From contig NZ_MUNF01000119.1 of assembly GCF_002154555.1 (NCBI RefSeq), positions 1 through 63,090 on the forward strand: 63,090 nucleotides of DNA. The letters are read 5' to 3'. Of the stretch, positions 19,713 to 28,074 are shown piece by piece; within the stretch, counting starts at the first letter, position 1; each line of letters begins with the position of its first letter. The translations under genes and the position numbers were made by a program. Under the pieces are notes generated by a model that searched no databases, was not told the origin of the DNA, and worked only from the letters and a program-made list of their open reading frames with translations. The stretch comes from Streptomyces murinus (lineage in GTDB: Bacteria; Actinomycetota; Actinomycetes; Streptomycetales; Streptomycetaceae).

Positions 19713-19754
19713 GCGAGGCGTACGGGTGAGCCAGGCGCTCGCAGGCGCTCGCAG
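19703..19754. repeat. Two adjacent tandem duplications at a gene end
   Basis: A 17-bp unit GTACGGGTGAGCGAGGC is repeated at 19703-19719 and 19720-19736 with one difference. It is followed by a 10-bp unit GCGCTCGCAG at 19735-19744 and 19745-19754. The first pair spans the nucleotidyltransferase stop codon (19710-19712). Confidence 0.85.
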
Positions 19755-19761
19755 GGGTGCG

Positions 19762-20772
19762 TCAGGCGTTCGTGGGAACCGTGGCCCCGGCCGCGGGCTC
19801 GGGCACCCCGAGCTCCGTCTCCGGGCGCTCGCGCAGCGCCAGCAGGACCCGCAGGACGCCGATCCACACCAGGCAGGAGCCGAGCATGTGGACGCCGACC
19901 AGCAGCTCGGGCAGGTGCGTGAAGTACTGCACGTAGCCGATGACACCCTGCCCCAGCAGGATCAGGAACAGCTCCCGGGTGCGGGCCAGCGGGCCGTGCG
20001 GGGCGTCGACGGCCTTGAGGATGAACCACAGGGCGAACGTCAGCGTCACCACGATCCACGCGAGCACCGCGTGCAGCTTGGCCACGGTCTCCCAGTCGAT
20101 CGGGATCCGCTGCACATCGCTGGAGTCGCCCGCGTGCGGACCCGCGCCGGTGACCACGGTGCCGACCGCGATCAGCAGCACGGCCGCGACCACCAGGAAC
20201 CACACCAGCTGCACCACGGCCTTGCCGACCAGCGGCCGGGGCGCGGCGTCGCCCTCGCGGGTGCGCTGCCACATCACCACGGCGACCGTGGTCAGCGCGG
20301 TCGCCAGCAGGAAGTGCGCGGCGACGGTGTACGGGTTGAGGCCGACCAGCACCACGATGCCGCCGAGCACCGCATTGCCCATCACCAGCCAGAACTGCGC
20401 CCAGCCGAGCCGGGTCAGACCGCGCCGGTACGGCTTCTGGGAGCGGGCGGCGATGATCGCCCAGCCGACCGCCGCGCACAGCACGTAGGTCAGCATGCGA
20501 TTGCCGAACTCGATGGCGCTGTGATAGCTCAGCGCCTGTGTCGGCGTCAGGGAGCCGTCGGTGCACTCGGGCCAGGTCGGGCAGCCGAGGCCCGAGCTGG
20601 TCAGCCGTACGGCACCGCCGGTGACGACGATCACCACCGACATCACGAGCGCGATGAGGGCCGCCCGCTGCACGGTCCCCGGCTTCGGGGTCCAGCGGTC
20701 GGCGATGAAGGCGAGCGGATTACGCAGGGCCGCTACGGCGTCGGCGCGGTTCAGCTTTGGCACGCCCACCAT
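19762..20772 (-). CDS. ctaA: Haem A synthase (COX15/CtaA family)
   Basis: CtaA oxidises the methyl group of haem O to the formyl group of haem A. The 336-residue membrane protein has eight predicted helices. It also has conserved haem-ligand His positions in YHSAIEFGNRMLTYV, VAAHFLLATAL, KLHAVLAWIV and LLVGVHMLGS, and the RLTSSGLGCPTWPEC motif with the loop cysteines. ATG 20772 is preferred; the frame is open further upstream but that extension is glycine-rich and unlike the family. With ctaB this gives both haem A steps in one neighbourhood. Confidence 0.93.
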   Translation of the reverse strand: MVGVPKLNRADAVAALRNPLAFIADRWTPKPGTVQRAALIALVMSVVIVVTGGAVRLTSSGLGCPTWPECTDGSLTPTQALSYHSAIEFGNRMLTYVLCAAVGWAIIAARSQKPYRRGLTRLGWAQFWLVMGNAVLGGIVVLVGLNPYTVAAHFLLATALTTVAVVMWQRTREGDAAPRPLVGKAVVQLVWFLVVAAVLLIAVGTVVTGAGPHAGDSSDVQRIPIDWETVAKLHAVLAWIVVTLTFALWFILKAVDAPHGPLARTRELFLILLGQGVIGYVQYFTHLPELLVGVHMLGSCLVWIGVLRVLLALRERPETELGVPEPAAGATVPTNA

Positions 20773-20838
20773 CGTAGGCCGCCGCTTGTGCACGCTTTCA
20801 CGAGGGTCCCGTACCGGCGCCGTGTCGCCGCTCACTTC

Positions 20839-20869
20839 CGGGCCCCCGCCCCCCTCGGGAGGGGGCCCG
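20839..20869 (-). terminator. Terminator after the ABC-2 permease gene
   Basis: Perfect 9-bp arms (CGGGCCCCC at 20839-20847, complement at 20861-20869) lie directly beyond the permease stop on the minus strand and before ctaA. Confidence 0.7.
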
Positions 20870-20870
20870 C

Positions 20871-21644
20871 TCACTCCCAGCGGAAGAACTTCCCCGCCGC
20901 CGCGAGCCCCACGACCGCCCACACCGCGAGGATCCCCAGATCGCCCCAGGGCATCCCGGCGCCGTGCTGGAGCACGTCCCGCAGACCGTCGGAGAGGGCG
21001 GAGATGGGCAGCAGGCCGAGGATGTGCTGTCCGGCCGAGCCGAACTTGTCCAGCGGCACGATGACCCCGCCGCCGACCAGCAGCAGCAGGAACACCAGGT
21101 TGGCCGCGGCCAGCGTCGCCTCCGCCTTCAGGGTGCCGGCCATCAGCAGGCCGAGCCCGGAGAAGGCGGCGGTGCCGAGGACCAGGAGGAGGAGTACGGC
21201 GGCCGGGTCGCCGTGCGGGGACCAGCCGAGCGCGAGGGCGATCACCGTCAGCAGGATCACCTGGAGCACCTCGGTGACCAGCACGGACGCCGTCTTCGCG
21301 GTCATCAGGCCCCAGCGCGGCAGCGGCGAGGCGGCGAGCCGCTTGAGCACGCCGTAGCGGCGCTCGAAGCCGGTGGCGATGGCCTGTCCGGTGAACGCGG
21401 TCGACATCACGGCGAGGGCGAGGATGCCCGGCGCGAGGAAGTCGACGGCCTTGCCCTTGCCGGTGTCCACGATGTCCACGGAGCTGAACAGCACCAGCAG
21501 CAGGGTCGGGATGACGACCGTCAGCAGCAGCTGCTCGCCGTTGCGCAGCAGCATCCTGGCCTCCAGGGCCGCCTGCGCCGCGATCATGCGGGGCAGGGGC
21601 GCGGCCCCCGGCTTGGGCGCGTACGTACCCGACGCGGTGGTCAT
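20871..21644 (-). CDS. ABC-2 type transporter permease
   Basis: The 257-residue product is an ABC-2 membrane subunit with six hydrophobic segments: LLLTVVIPTLLLVLFSSV, FLAPGILALAVMSTAFTGQ, VTEVLQVILLTVIALALGW, AVLLLLVLGTAAFSGLGLLM, ANLVFLLLLVGGGVIVPL and the C-terminal ILAVWAVVGLAAAGKFF. It pairs with the ATPase upstream, whose stop overlaps this start at 21641-21644 (ATGA). The pair resembles DrrAB-type drug exporters; the substrate is unknown. ATG 21644 is fixed by the coupling. Confidence 0.88.
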   Translation of the reverse strand: MTTASGTYAPKPGAAPLPRMIAAQAALEARMLLRNGEQLLLTVVIPTLLLVLFSSVDIVDTGKGKAVDFLAPGILALAVMSTAFTGQAIATGFERRYGVLKRLAASPLPRWGLMTAKTASVLVTEVLQVILLTVIALALGWSPHGDPAAVLLLLVLGTAAFSGLGLLMAGTLKAEATLAAANLVFLLLLVGGGVIVPLDKFGSAGQHILGLLPISALSDGLRDVLQHGAGMPWGDLGILAVWAVVGLAAAGKFFRWE

Positions 21645-22564
21645 GAGCGCAGCTCCTTGCCGGTCAGCTCCAAAAAGACGTCTTCCAGGGTGTGCCGTTC
21701 GACCGAGATGCGGTCCGGCATCACCCCGTGCTGGGCGCACCAGGAGGTCACGGTGGCCAGCAGCTGCGGGTCGACCTGGCCGACGACGCGGTAGGCGCCC
21801 GGGGTCAGCTCGGCGGCCGTGCAGCCGTCCGGGAGCGCCTTGAGCAGCGAGCCGACGTCGAGTCCGGGGCGGCCGGAGAAGCGCAGGGTGTTCTCGGCGC
21901 CGCCCTTGCACAGCTCCTCGGGGGAGCCCTGGGCGATGACCTTGCCGCCGTCGATGATCGCGACGTCGTCGGAGAGTTCCTCGGCCTCGTCCATGTGGTG
22001 CGTGGTGAGGATCACCGAGACGCCGTCGGCGCGCAGGTCCCGCACCAGGTCCCAGGTGGCCCGGCGGGCCTGCGGGTCGAGGCCGGCGGTGGGCTCGTCC
22101 AGGAAGACCAGTTCCGGGCGGCCGACGACGGCCATGGCGAGCGCGAGGCGCTGCTGCTGGCCGCCGGAGAGCCGGCGGTAGGAGGTACGGCCGCAGCTGC
22201 CGAGGCCGAGCCGTTCGATCAGGGCGTCCACGTCCAGCGGGTGGGCGTGCAGCTTGGCGACATGGCGCAGCATCTCGTCCGCGCGGGCGCCGGAGTACAC
22301 ACCGCCGGACTGGAGCATCACACCGATCCGGGGCCGCAGCTCGGCCGACTGCCGCACGGGGTCGAGGCCCAGGACGCGCACCGTGCCGGAATCCGGCTTC
22401 CGGTACCCCTCGCAGGTCTCGACCGTCGTCGTCTTGCCGGCTCCGTTGGGTCCGAGTACGGCGGTCACGCCCGCCCCGGCCTCCAGGTCGAGGCCGTTGA
22501 CCGCGGTCTTCGCGCCGTACCGCTTCACCAGGGCCTGGACCTGGACGACAGGCTCACTTCGCAT
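21641..22564 (-). CDS. ABC transporter ATP-binding protein (DrrA/CcmA type)
   Basis: The 307-residue ATPase has Walker A GPNGAGKT (38-45), the signature LSGGQQQR (132-139), Walker B LVFLDEPTAGLDP (152-164) and the switch His in TTHHMDEAEEL. The C-terminal 80 residues form the extension seen in drug-exporter ATPases of the DrrA family, ending LEDVFLELTGKEL. It drives export through the coupled permease. ATG 22564; 31 bases separate it from the acetyltransferase gene upstream on the same strand, so cotranscription is possible. Confidence 0.92.
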   Translation of the reverse strand: MRSEPVVQVQALVKRYGAKTAVNGLDLEAGAGVTAVLGPNGAGKTTTVETCEGYRKPDSGTVRVLGLDPVRQSAELRPRIGVMLQSGGVYSGARADEMLRHVAKLHAHPLDVDALIERLGLGSCGRTSYRRLSGGQQQRLALAMAVVGRPELVFLDEPTAGLDPQARRATWDLVRDLRADGVSVILTTHHMDEAEELSDDVAIIDGGKVIAQGSPEELCKGGAENTLRFSGRPGLDVGSLLKALPDGCTAAELTPGAYRVVGQVDPQLLATVTSWCAQHGVMPDRISVERHTLEDVFLELTGKELRS

Positions 22565-22595
22565 GGGACCTGAGTCTAGGGAGAGCGCTCACCGA

Positions 22596-23411
22596 TCAGT
22601 CGCGGGGGTGCGGGAACCCCTGCGTGACGGGCCTGCGCGCCCTGAGCCACCCCTCGGCGTAGGCCACGGCGTCCGGCACCGGGAACAGCCGGGCGTCGGC
22701 CGCGCCCACCTCGCCCCGCAGGACGGGACGCTCCCGCTCGAAGTCGCGGCCCAGCTCCTCGAAGGGCTCGGAGCTGATCGACACCTCGGTCACCGTCTCC
22801 CAGCCGCCGCCGGGTGCGGGCCGCCCGACCCGGACGAGCGGGCCGGGCACGCGGTACTCGGCCAGGTGGAAGGCGGTGCAGGTGCCGTAGCCCGTGCCGA
22901 GCAGCAGGACCCGGGCGCCCAGTTCCTCCAGGCGGGCCAGGGGGCTTCGCTCGCCGAGCCGGCAGTCGGGGGCGTGGCCGCCGGTGATCTCCCGCGCGCG
23001 GGGGCCGAGGGCCGCGAAGGAGGTCTGCGGATGCGCGCTGCGCAGGGCGCCCGGCCAGGTGCGCACCGTCTCCGGGATCACCCCGACGCCGAGGGTGGGG
23101 GTGATCAGGGGGTCGTACGGCGGCATGGTGGCCCGGATCCGGTCCCACCATTCCTCGGGTACCGGCGGGTTCCCCCACTCGGCCGGGTCGGAGAGGTCGG
23201 AGGACTGGGCCGGGACGACCAGGGTGCCGTGCGGACCGAGGGCGTCGAGAAGTGCCCGGACGACCGCCACGGCCCCGCCGTTCACCCACCCGAGGGAACT
23301 TAGGGACGAATGTACGAGGAGTGTCTCGCCGCTTTCGACACCGAGCCGCCGCAGTCCGGTGGCGATGTCGTCCCGGGTGACAAGAGGCCCGGTCGGAGGG
23401 GGTGTGGCCAT
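22596..23411 (-). CDS. AAC(3)-family aminoglycoside N-acetyltransferase
   Basis: The 271-residue product belongs to the Antibiotic_NAT (AAC(3)) family. It has LLVHSSLSSLGWVNGG at 32-47, HPQTSFAALGPRAREIT and the LLLGTGYGTCTAFHLAEY segment, where the family normally has GxGxxxNTxxH. Here Asn-Thr is replaced by Cys-Thr. Such enzymes acetylate the 3-amino group of 2-deoxystreptamine drugs using acetyl-CoA, but several members act on other amines. The ABC exporter genes follow 31 bases downstream, which suggests a shared detoxification unit. Upstream are two palindromes (23477-23486, 23509-23522). Confidence 0.85.
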   Translation of the reverse strand: MATPPPTGPLVTRDDIATGLRRLGVESGETLLVHSSLSSLGWVNGGAVAVVRALLDALGPHGTLVVPAQSSDLSDPAEWGNPPVPEEWWDRIRATMPPYDPLITPTLGVGVIPETVRTWPGALRSAHPQTSFAALGPRAREITGGHAPDCRLGERSPLARLEELGARVLLLGTGYGTCTAFHLAEYRVPGPLVRVGRPAPGGGWETVTEVSISSEPFEELGRDFERERPVLRGEVGAADARLFPVPDAVAYAEGWLRARRPVTQGFPHPRD

Positions 23412-23476
23412 GGCCGGGGAGTCTTCCGGACGGGCGTGCGGGACGCCACCGGATTCCGCGCGGAGCGGGCTCAGGA

Positions 23477-23522
23477 TGATCGATCAGAGATCATTTTCGC
23501 AGGTCAGATTAGGTATACCTAA
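23477..23522. promoter_or_regulatory. Two palindromes between aac(3) and sufR
   Basis: TGATCGATCA (23477-23486) and TTAGGTATACCTAA (23509-23522) are perfect palindromes of 10 and 14 bp. The second shares the outer TTAGGT and ACCTAA halves of the DtxR/IdeR iron box but lacks its central spacing. They lie 66-111 bases upstream of the aac(3)-family start and 72-117 bases before sufR. Confidence 0.5.
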
Positions 23523-23557
23523 GTGATGCAGGGCACCGTCGATGATCCCGACGGCGC

Positions 23558-23594
23558 TTGTCAGGCCCGGATGAATTACGCAACAATGGCGTTG
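23558..23594 (+). promoter_or_regulatory. sufR promoter with SufR operator CAAC-N6-GTTG
   Basis: TTGTCA (23558-23563) and AACAAT (23582-23587) are 18 bases apart, placing the transcription start on or next to the sufR GTG, with no Shine-Dalgarno: a leaderless mRNA. CAAC at 23581-23584 and GTTG at 23591-23594 are 6 bases apart. They match the CAAC-N6-GTTG operator reported for streptomycete SufR and cover the -10 and the first base of the start codon. Confidence 0.65.
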
Positions 23595-24328
23595 TGAAAA
23601 ACGTCGACGAGGCTCGGGAGGCCCTCACGGGGGCCCCGCAGGAGGAGCTCGCGACCGGTGAGCGCTCCACGCGCAACCGCGTCGTGCGATCCATCCTGGA
23701 CCACGGGCCCTCGACCGTCGCCGAACTCGCGGGCCGGCTGGGACTGACCCAGGCGGCCGTCCGGCGCCATCTGGATGCGCTGGCCGCGGACGACGTCGTG
23801 GAGGCCCGCGAACAGCGGGTGTACGGCACGCGCACACGCGGCCGTCCCGCCAAGGTCTTCGCGCTCACCGACTGCGGTCGCGACGCCTTCGACCAGTCGT
23901 ACGACAAGCTGGCCGCGGACGCGCTGCGCTGGATCGCCGAGCACGAGGGCGGGCCCGACGCGGTCTCCGCCTTCGCCCGCGCCCGGATCGCCTCCCAGGC
24001 GAGGGCGTACCGCCGGGCGATCGAGAGCGTGAGCCCCGACAAGCGCGCGGAAGCGCTGGCCAAGGCCTTGAGCGCGGACGGGTACGCTGCTACGGCGCGC
24101 AGCGCACCGGTCGGCGAGCAGCTCTGCCAGCACCACTGCCCGGTCGCCCATGTCGCGGAGAAGTACCCGCAGCTGTGCGAGGCGGAGACGGAGATCTTCG
24201 CCGAGCTGCTGGGTACCCACGTCCAGCGACTGGCGACCATCGCGCACGGCGACGGCGTCTGCACGACGTTCATTCCCAAGATTTCCACTGACGCACCTGC
24301 AAGCACGGCCGGGAGGAACCCCGCATGA
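23594..24328 (+). CDS. sufR: Fe-S cluster-sensing repressor SufR
   Basis: SufR is the Fe-S sensing repressor of the suf operon. The 244-residue product has a winged helix-turn-helix at residues 38-75 ([20 protein letters not shown]). A C-terminal cysteine set, Cys178-X3-Cys182-X12-Cys195 plus Cys223, is suited to hold a cluster. GTG 23594 is chosen because it gives the family start [11 protein letters not shown] and coincides with the end of the operator; a longer frame from 23558 would include the promoter. The stop overlaps the sufB start (ATGA), so repressor and operon are made together in a negative feedback loop. Confidence 0.92.
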   Translation: MKNVDEAREALTGAPQEELATGERSTRNRVVRSILDHGPSTVAELAGRLGLTQAAVRRHLDALAADDVVEAREQRVYGTRTRGRPAKVFALTDCGRDAFDQSYDKLAADALRWIAEHEGGPDAVSAFARARIASQARAYRRAIESVSPDKRAEALAKALSADGYAATARSAPVGEQLCQHHCPVAHVAEKYPQLCEAETEIFAELLGTHVQRLATIAHGDGVCTTFIPKISTDAPASTAGRNPA

Positions 24329-25746
24329 CTCTCCCCACGGAGACTGCCCACCCTGAGCTCGAGGGCCTGGGCAAGTACGAATACGGCTGGGCCGACTCCG
24401 ACGTGGCCGGTGCCTCCGCCCGGCGCGGTCTGAACGACGACGTCGTCCGCGACATCTCCGGCAAGAAGTCGGAGCCGGAGTGGATGACCAAGCTGCGCCT
24501 CAAGGGCCTCCGGCTCTTCGAGAAGAAGCCCATGCCGAACTGGGGCTCCGACCTCTCGGGCATCGACTTCGACAACATCAAGTACTTCGTGCGCTCCACG
24601 GAGAAGCAGGCGGAGTCCTGGGAGGACCTGCCCGAGGACATCAAGAACACCTACGACAAGCTGGGCATCCCCGAGGCCGAGAAGCAGCGCCTGGTCGCCG
24701 GCGTGGCCGCCCAGTACGAGTCGGAGGTCGTCTACCACCAGATCCGCGAGGACCTGGAGGAGCAGGGCGTCATCTTCCTGGACACCGACACCGCCCTCAA
24801 GGAGCACCCGGAGCTCTTCAAGGAGTACTTCGGCACCGTGATCCCGGCCGGCGACAACAAGTTCGCCGCGCTGAACACGGCCGTGTGGTCCGGCGGCTCC
24901 TTCATCTACGTGCCGAAGGGCGTGCACGTGGAGATCCCGCTCCAGGCCTACTTCCGTATCAACACGGAGAACATGGGCCAGTTCGAGCGGACCCTGATCA
25001 TCGTCGACGAGGGTGCCTACGTGCACTACGTCGAGGGCTGCACCGCGCCGATCTACAAGTCGGACTCGCTGCACAGCGCCGTGGTCGAGATCATCGTCAA
25101 GAAGAACGCCCGCTGCCGCTACACGACCATCCAGAACTGGTCGAACAACGTCTACAACCTGGTCACCAAGCGCGCCGTGGCGTACGAGGGCGCGACCATG
25201 GAGTGGATCGACGGCAACATCGGCTCCAAGGTGACGATGAAGTACCCGGCCGTCTACCTGATGGGCGAGCACGCCAAGGGCGAGACCCTGTCCATCGCCT
25301 TCGCGGGCGAGGGCCAGCACCAGGACGCCGGCTCCAAGATGGTCCACATGGCGCCGAACACGTCGTCCAACATCGTGTCGAAGTCCGTGGCGCGCGGCGG
25401 CGGCCGCACCTCGTACCGCGGTCTGGTCGAGATCGGCGAGGGCGCCCACGGCTCCAAGTCGAACGTGCTGTGCGACGCGCTGCTCGTCGACACCATCTCC
25501 CGCTCCGACACGTACCCGTACGTCGACGTCCGCGAGGACGACGTGTCCATGGGCCATGAGGCGACCGTCTCCAAGGTCTCCGAGGACCAGCTCTTCTACC
25601 TGATGAGCCGCGGTCTGACCGAGTTCGAGGCGATGGCGATGATCGTGCGCGGCTTCGTCGAGCCGATCGCCAAGGAACTGCCCATGGAGTACGCGCTCGA
25701 ACTCAACCGGCTGATCGAGCTGCAGATGGAAGGCGCGGTCGGCTGA
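24325..25746 (+). CDS. sufB: Fe-S cluster assembly protein SufB
   Basis: SufB is the scaffold subunit of the SufBCD complex on which Fe-S clusters are built. The 473-residue product is full length, with [25 protein letters not shown] (a stretch holding the sulfur-handling Cys) and [15 protein letters not shown], and the C-terminal SufB/D beta-helix signature [22 protein letters not shown]. It carries no extra domain or intein. ATG 24325 overlaps sufR by four bases. Confidence 0.97.
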   Translation: MTLPTETAHPELEGLGKYEYGWADSDVAGASARRGLNDDVVRDISGKKSEPEWMTKLRLKGLRLFEKKPMPNWGSDLSGIDFDNIKYFVRSTEKQAESWEDLPEDIKNTYDKLGIPEAEKQRLVAGVAAQYESEVVYHQIREDLEEQGVIFLDTDTALKEHPELFKEYFGTVIPAGDNKFAALNTAVWSGGSFIYVPKGVHVEIPLQAYFRINTENMGQFERTLIIVDEGAYVHYVEGCTAPIYKSDSLHSAVVEIIVKKNARCRYTTIQNWSNNVYNLVTKRAVAYEGATMEWIDGNIGSKVTMKYPAVYLMGEHAKGETLSIAFAGEGQHQDAGSKMVHMAPNTSSNIVSKSVARGGGRTSYRGLVEIGEGAHGSKSNVLCDALLVDTISRSDTYPYVDVREDDVSMGHEATVSKVSEDQLFYLMSRGLTEFEAMAMIVRGFVEPIAKELPMEYALELNRLIELQMEGAVG

Positions 25747-25803
25747 CCGCCCACCGCCCCACCATCACGCCACTGACCTGAGAAAGCGAGCAATACGACA
25801 GCC

Positions 25804-26988
25804 ATGGCTGAGGCCCAGAACATCCCGGTGGGCTCCACCACCGCCGGCCAGATCGCGGTGGCCGCGGAGTCGACCGTCGCCACGCGCATGAGCGTGCCCC
25901 CGTCCTACGACGTCGCGGACTTCCCCGTCCCGCACGGCCGCGAGGAGGAGTGGCGGTTCACCCCGCTGGAGCGCCTGCGCGGGCTGCACGACGGCACCGC
26001 CGTCGCCACCGCTGACGGCGTGAAGGTCGATGTGCAGGCCCCCGAGGGCGTCGTCGTCGAGACCGTGGGCCGCGAGGACGCGCGCCTCGGCCGGGCCGGC
26101 ACCCCCGTGGACCGGATCGCCGCCCAGGCGTACTCCGCCTTCGAGCAGGCCTCGGTCGTGACCGTCCCCAAGGAGACCGTGCTCACCGAGCCGGTCCGCA
26201 TCGCCGTGCACGGCCAGGGCGGCACCGCCTTCGCCCACCAGGTGATCGAGCTGGGCGCCTTCGCCGAGGCCGTCGTCGTCATCGACCACACCGGCGACGC
26301 GGTGCTCGCGGCCAACGTGGAGTACGTGCTGGGCGACGGCGCCAAGCTGACCGTCGTCTCCGTCCAGGACTGGGACGACAAGGCCGTCCACACCGCCCAG
26401 CACGACGCGCTGATCGGCCGGGACGCGTCCTTCAAGTCGGTCGTCGTCACCTTCGGCGGCGATGTCGTACGGCTGCACCCGCGCGTCTCCTACGCGGGCA
26501 CCGGCGGCGAGGCCGAGCTGCTCGGCCTGTACTTCACCGACGCCGGGCAGCACCAGGAGCACCGCCTCCTGGTCACCCACAACACCCCGCACTGCAAGTC
26601 GCACGTCGTCTACAAGGGCGCGCTCCAGGGCGACGGCGCGCACGCGGTCTGGATCGGCGACGTGCTCATCGAGGCCAAGGCCGAGGGCACCGACACCTAC
26701 GAGATGAACCGCAACCTGGTGCTCACCGACGGCGCCCGCGTCGACTCGGTGCCGAACCTGGAGATCGAGACCGGCGAGATCGTCGGCGCCGGCCACGCCT
26801 CCACCACCGGCCGCTTCGACGACGAGCAGCTCTTCTACCTGATGGCCCGCGGCATCGCCGAGCAGGACGCCCGCCGCCTGGTGGTCCGCGGCTTCTTCGC
26901 CGAACTCGTCCAGCAGATCGGCGTCGCCGACATCGAGGAGCGCCTGCTCGCCAGGATCGAGCAGGAGCTGGAGGCCTCGGTCGCATGA
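25804..26988 (+). CDS. sufD: Fe-S cluster assembly protein SufD
   Basis: SufD pairs with SufB and the ATPase SufC in the scaffold complex. The 394-residue product shows the SufB/D C-terminal signature DDEQLFYLMARGIAEQDAR with the conserved His in GHASTTGRFDDEQ, and the core THNTPHCKSHVVYKG with the His implicated in iron loading. ATG 25804 follows sufB by 57 bases, and AGAAAGCGAGC is only a weak ribosome site. The stop overlaps the ferredoxin start (ATGA at 26985). Confidence 0.96.
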   Translation: MAEAQNIPVGSTTAGQIAVAAESTVATRMSVPPSYDVADFPVPHGREEEWRFTPLERLRGLHDGTAVATADGVKVDVQAPEGVVVETVGREDARLGRAGTPVDRIAAQAYSAFEQASVVTVPKETVLTEPVRIAVHGQGGTAFAHQVIELGAFAEAVVVIDHTGDAVLAANVEYVLGDGAKLTVVSVQDWDDKAVHTAQHDALIGRDASFKSVVVTFGGDVVRLHPRVSYAGTGGEAELLGLYFTDAGQHQEHRLLVTHNTPHCKSHVVYKGALQGDGAHAVWIGDVLIEAKAEGTDTYEMNRNLVLTDGARVDSVPNLEIETGEIVGAGHASTTGRFDDEQLFYLMARGIAEQDARRLVVRGFFAELVQQIGVADIEERLLARIEQELEASVA

Positions 26989-27302
26989 GTTTCGTACGCG
27001 CCTGTGGGCTGAGCGAGCTGACGGAGGACACCCCCAAGCGGGTGGAACTCGACGGCACGCCGGTCTCGGTCGTCCGTACCGAGGGGGAGGTGTTCGCGAT
27101 CTACGACATCTGCTCCCACGCGAACGTCTCGCTCTCCGAGGGCGAGGTGGAGGACTGCCAGATCGAGTGCTGGCTGCACGGCTCCGCGTTCGACCTGCGC
27201 ACCGGCAAGCCGTCCGGCCTCCCCGCGACGCGCCCCGTACCCGTATACCCCGTAAAGATCGAAGGGGACGACGTGCTCGTCTCCCTCACCCAGGAGTCCT
27301 GA
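26985..27302 (+). CDS. Rieske-type [2Fe-2S] ferredoxin
   Basis: The 105-residue soluble protein has the Rieske ligands Cys43-X-His45 (CSHAN) and Cys62-X2-His65 (CWLH) spaced as in oxygenase-type Rieske ferredoxins. It sits inside the suf operon between sufD and sufC, overlapping sufD by four bases. Actinobacterial suf operons commonly carry it, where it may give electrons for cluster assembly. It could also be an early client of the machinery; the sequence cannot decide. Confidence 0.93.
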   Translation: MSFVRACGLSELTEDTPKRVELDGTPVSVVRTEGEVFAIYDICSHANVSLSEGEVEDCQIECWLHGSAFDLRTGKPSGLPATRPVPVYPVKIEGDDVLVSLTQES

Positions 27303-27309
27303 GGCATCC

Positions 27310-28074
27310 ATGGCAACGCTTGAAATCCGAGACCTGCACGTCACCGTCGAGGCCGACAACGCCACGAAGGAGATCCTCAAGGGCGTCGACCTGACCGTGA
27401 AGCAGGGCGAGACGCACGCCATCATGGGCCCCAACGGCTCCGGCAAGTCGACCCTCGCCTACTCGCTCGCGGGTCACCCGAAGTACACGATCACCGAGGG
27501 CACCGTGCTGCTCGACGGCGAGGACGTCCTGGAGATGTCCGTCGACGAGCGCGCCCGCGCCGGCCTGTTCCTGGCCATGCAGTACCCGGTCGAGGTCCCC
27601 GGCGTCTCGGTCTCCAACTTCCTGCGCACCTCCGCCACCGCCGTGCGCGGCGAGGCCCCGAAGCTGCGCACCTGGGTGAAGGAGGTCAAGGAGGCCATGG
27701 AGCGTCTCCACATGGACCCCGCCTTCGCCGAGCGCAATGTCAACGAGGGCTTCTCCGGCGGCGAGAAGAAGCGCCACGAGATCCTTCAGCTCGAACTGCT
27801 CAAGCCGAAGATGGCGATCCTGGACGAGACCGACTCGGGCCTGGACGTCGACGCGCTGCGCATCGTCTCCGAGGGCGTCAACCGCGTCCGCGAGACGGGC
27901 GAGGTCGGCACCCTGCTGATCACGCACTACACGCGCATCCTGCGCTACATCAAGCCCGACCACGTCCATGTGTTCGCCGGCGGCCGCATCGTCGAGTCCG
28001 GCGGCCCGGAGCTCGCGGACAAGCTGGAGAACGAGGGCTACGAGGCATATGTGAAGGGTGGCGCATCCGCGTGA
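27310..28074 (+). CDS. sufC: Fe-S cluster assembly ATPase SufC
   Basis: SufC is the ABC-type ATPase of the SufBCD scaffold. The 254-residue product has Walker A GPNGSGKST near residue 39, the SufC-type signature FSGGEKKRHEILQ and Walker B followed by DETDSGLDVDALRIV, where Asp-Ser replaces the usual Pro-Thr as in all SufC. ATG 27310 is preceded by a short gap of 7 bases after the ferredoxin gene and its stop overlaps sufS. Confidence 0.97.
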   Translation: MATLEIRDLHVTVEADNATKEILKGVDLTVKQGETHAIMGPNGSGKSTLAYSLAGHPKYTITEGTVLLDGEDVLEMSVDERARAGLFLAMQYPVEVPGVSVSNFLRTSATAVRGEAPKLRTWVKEVKEAMERLHMDPAFAERNVNEGFSGGEKKRHEILQLELLKPKMAILDETDSGLDVDALRIVSEGVNRVRETGEVGTLLITHYTRILRYIKPDHVHVFAGGRIVESGGPELADKLENEGYEAYVKGGASA

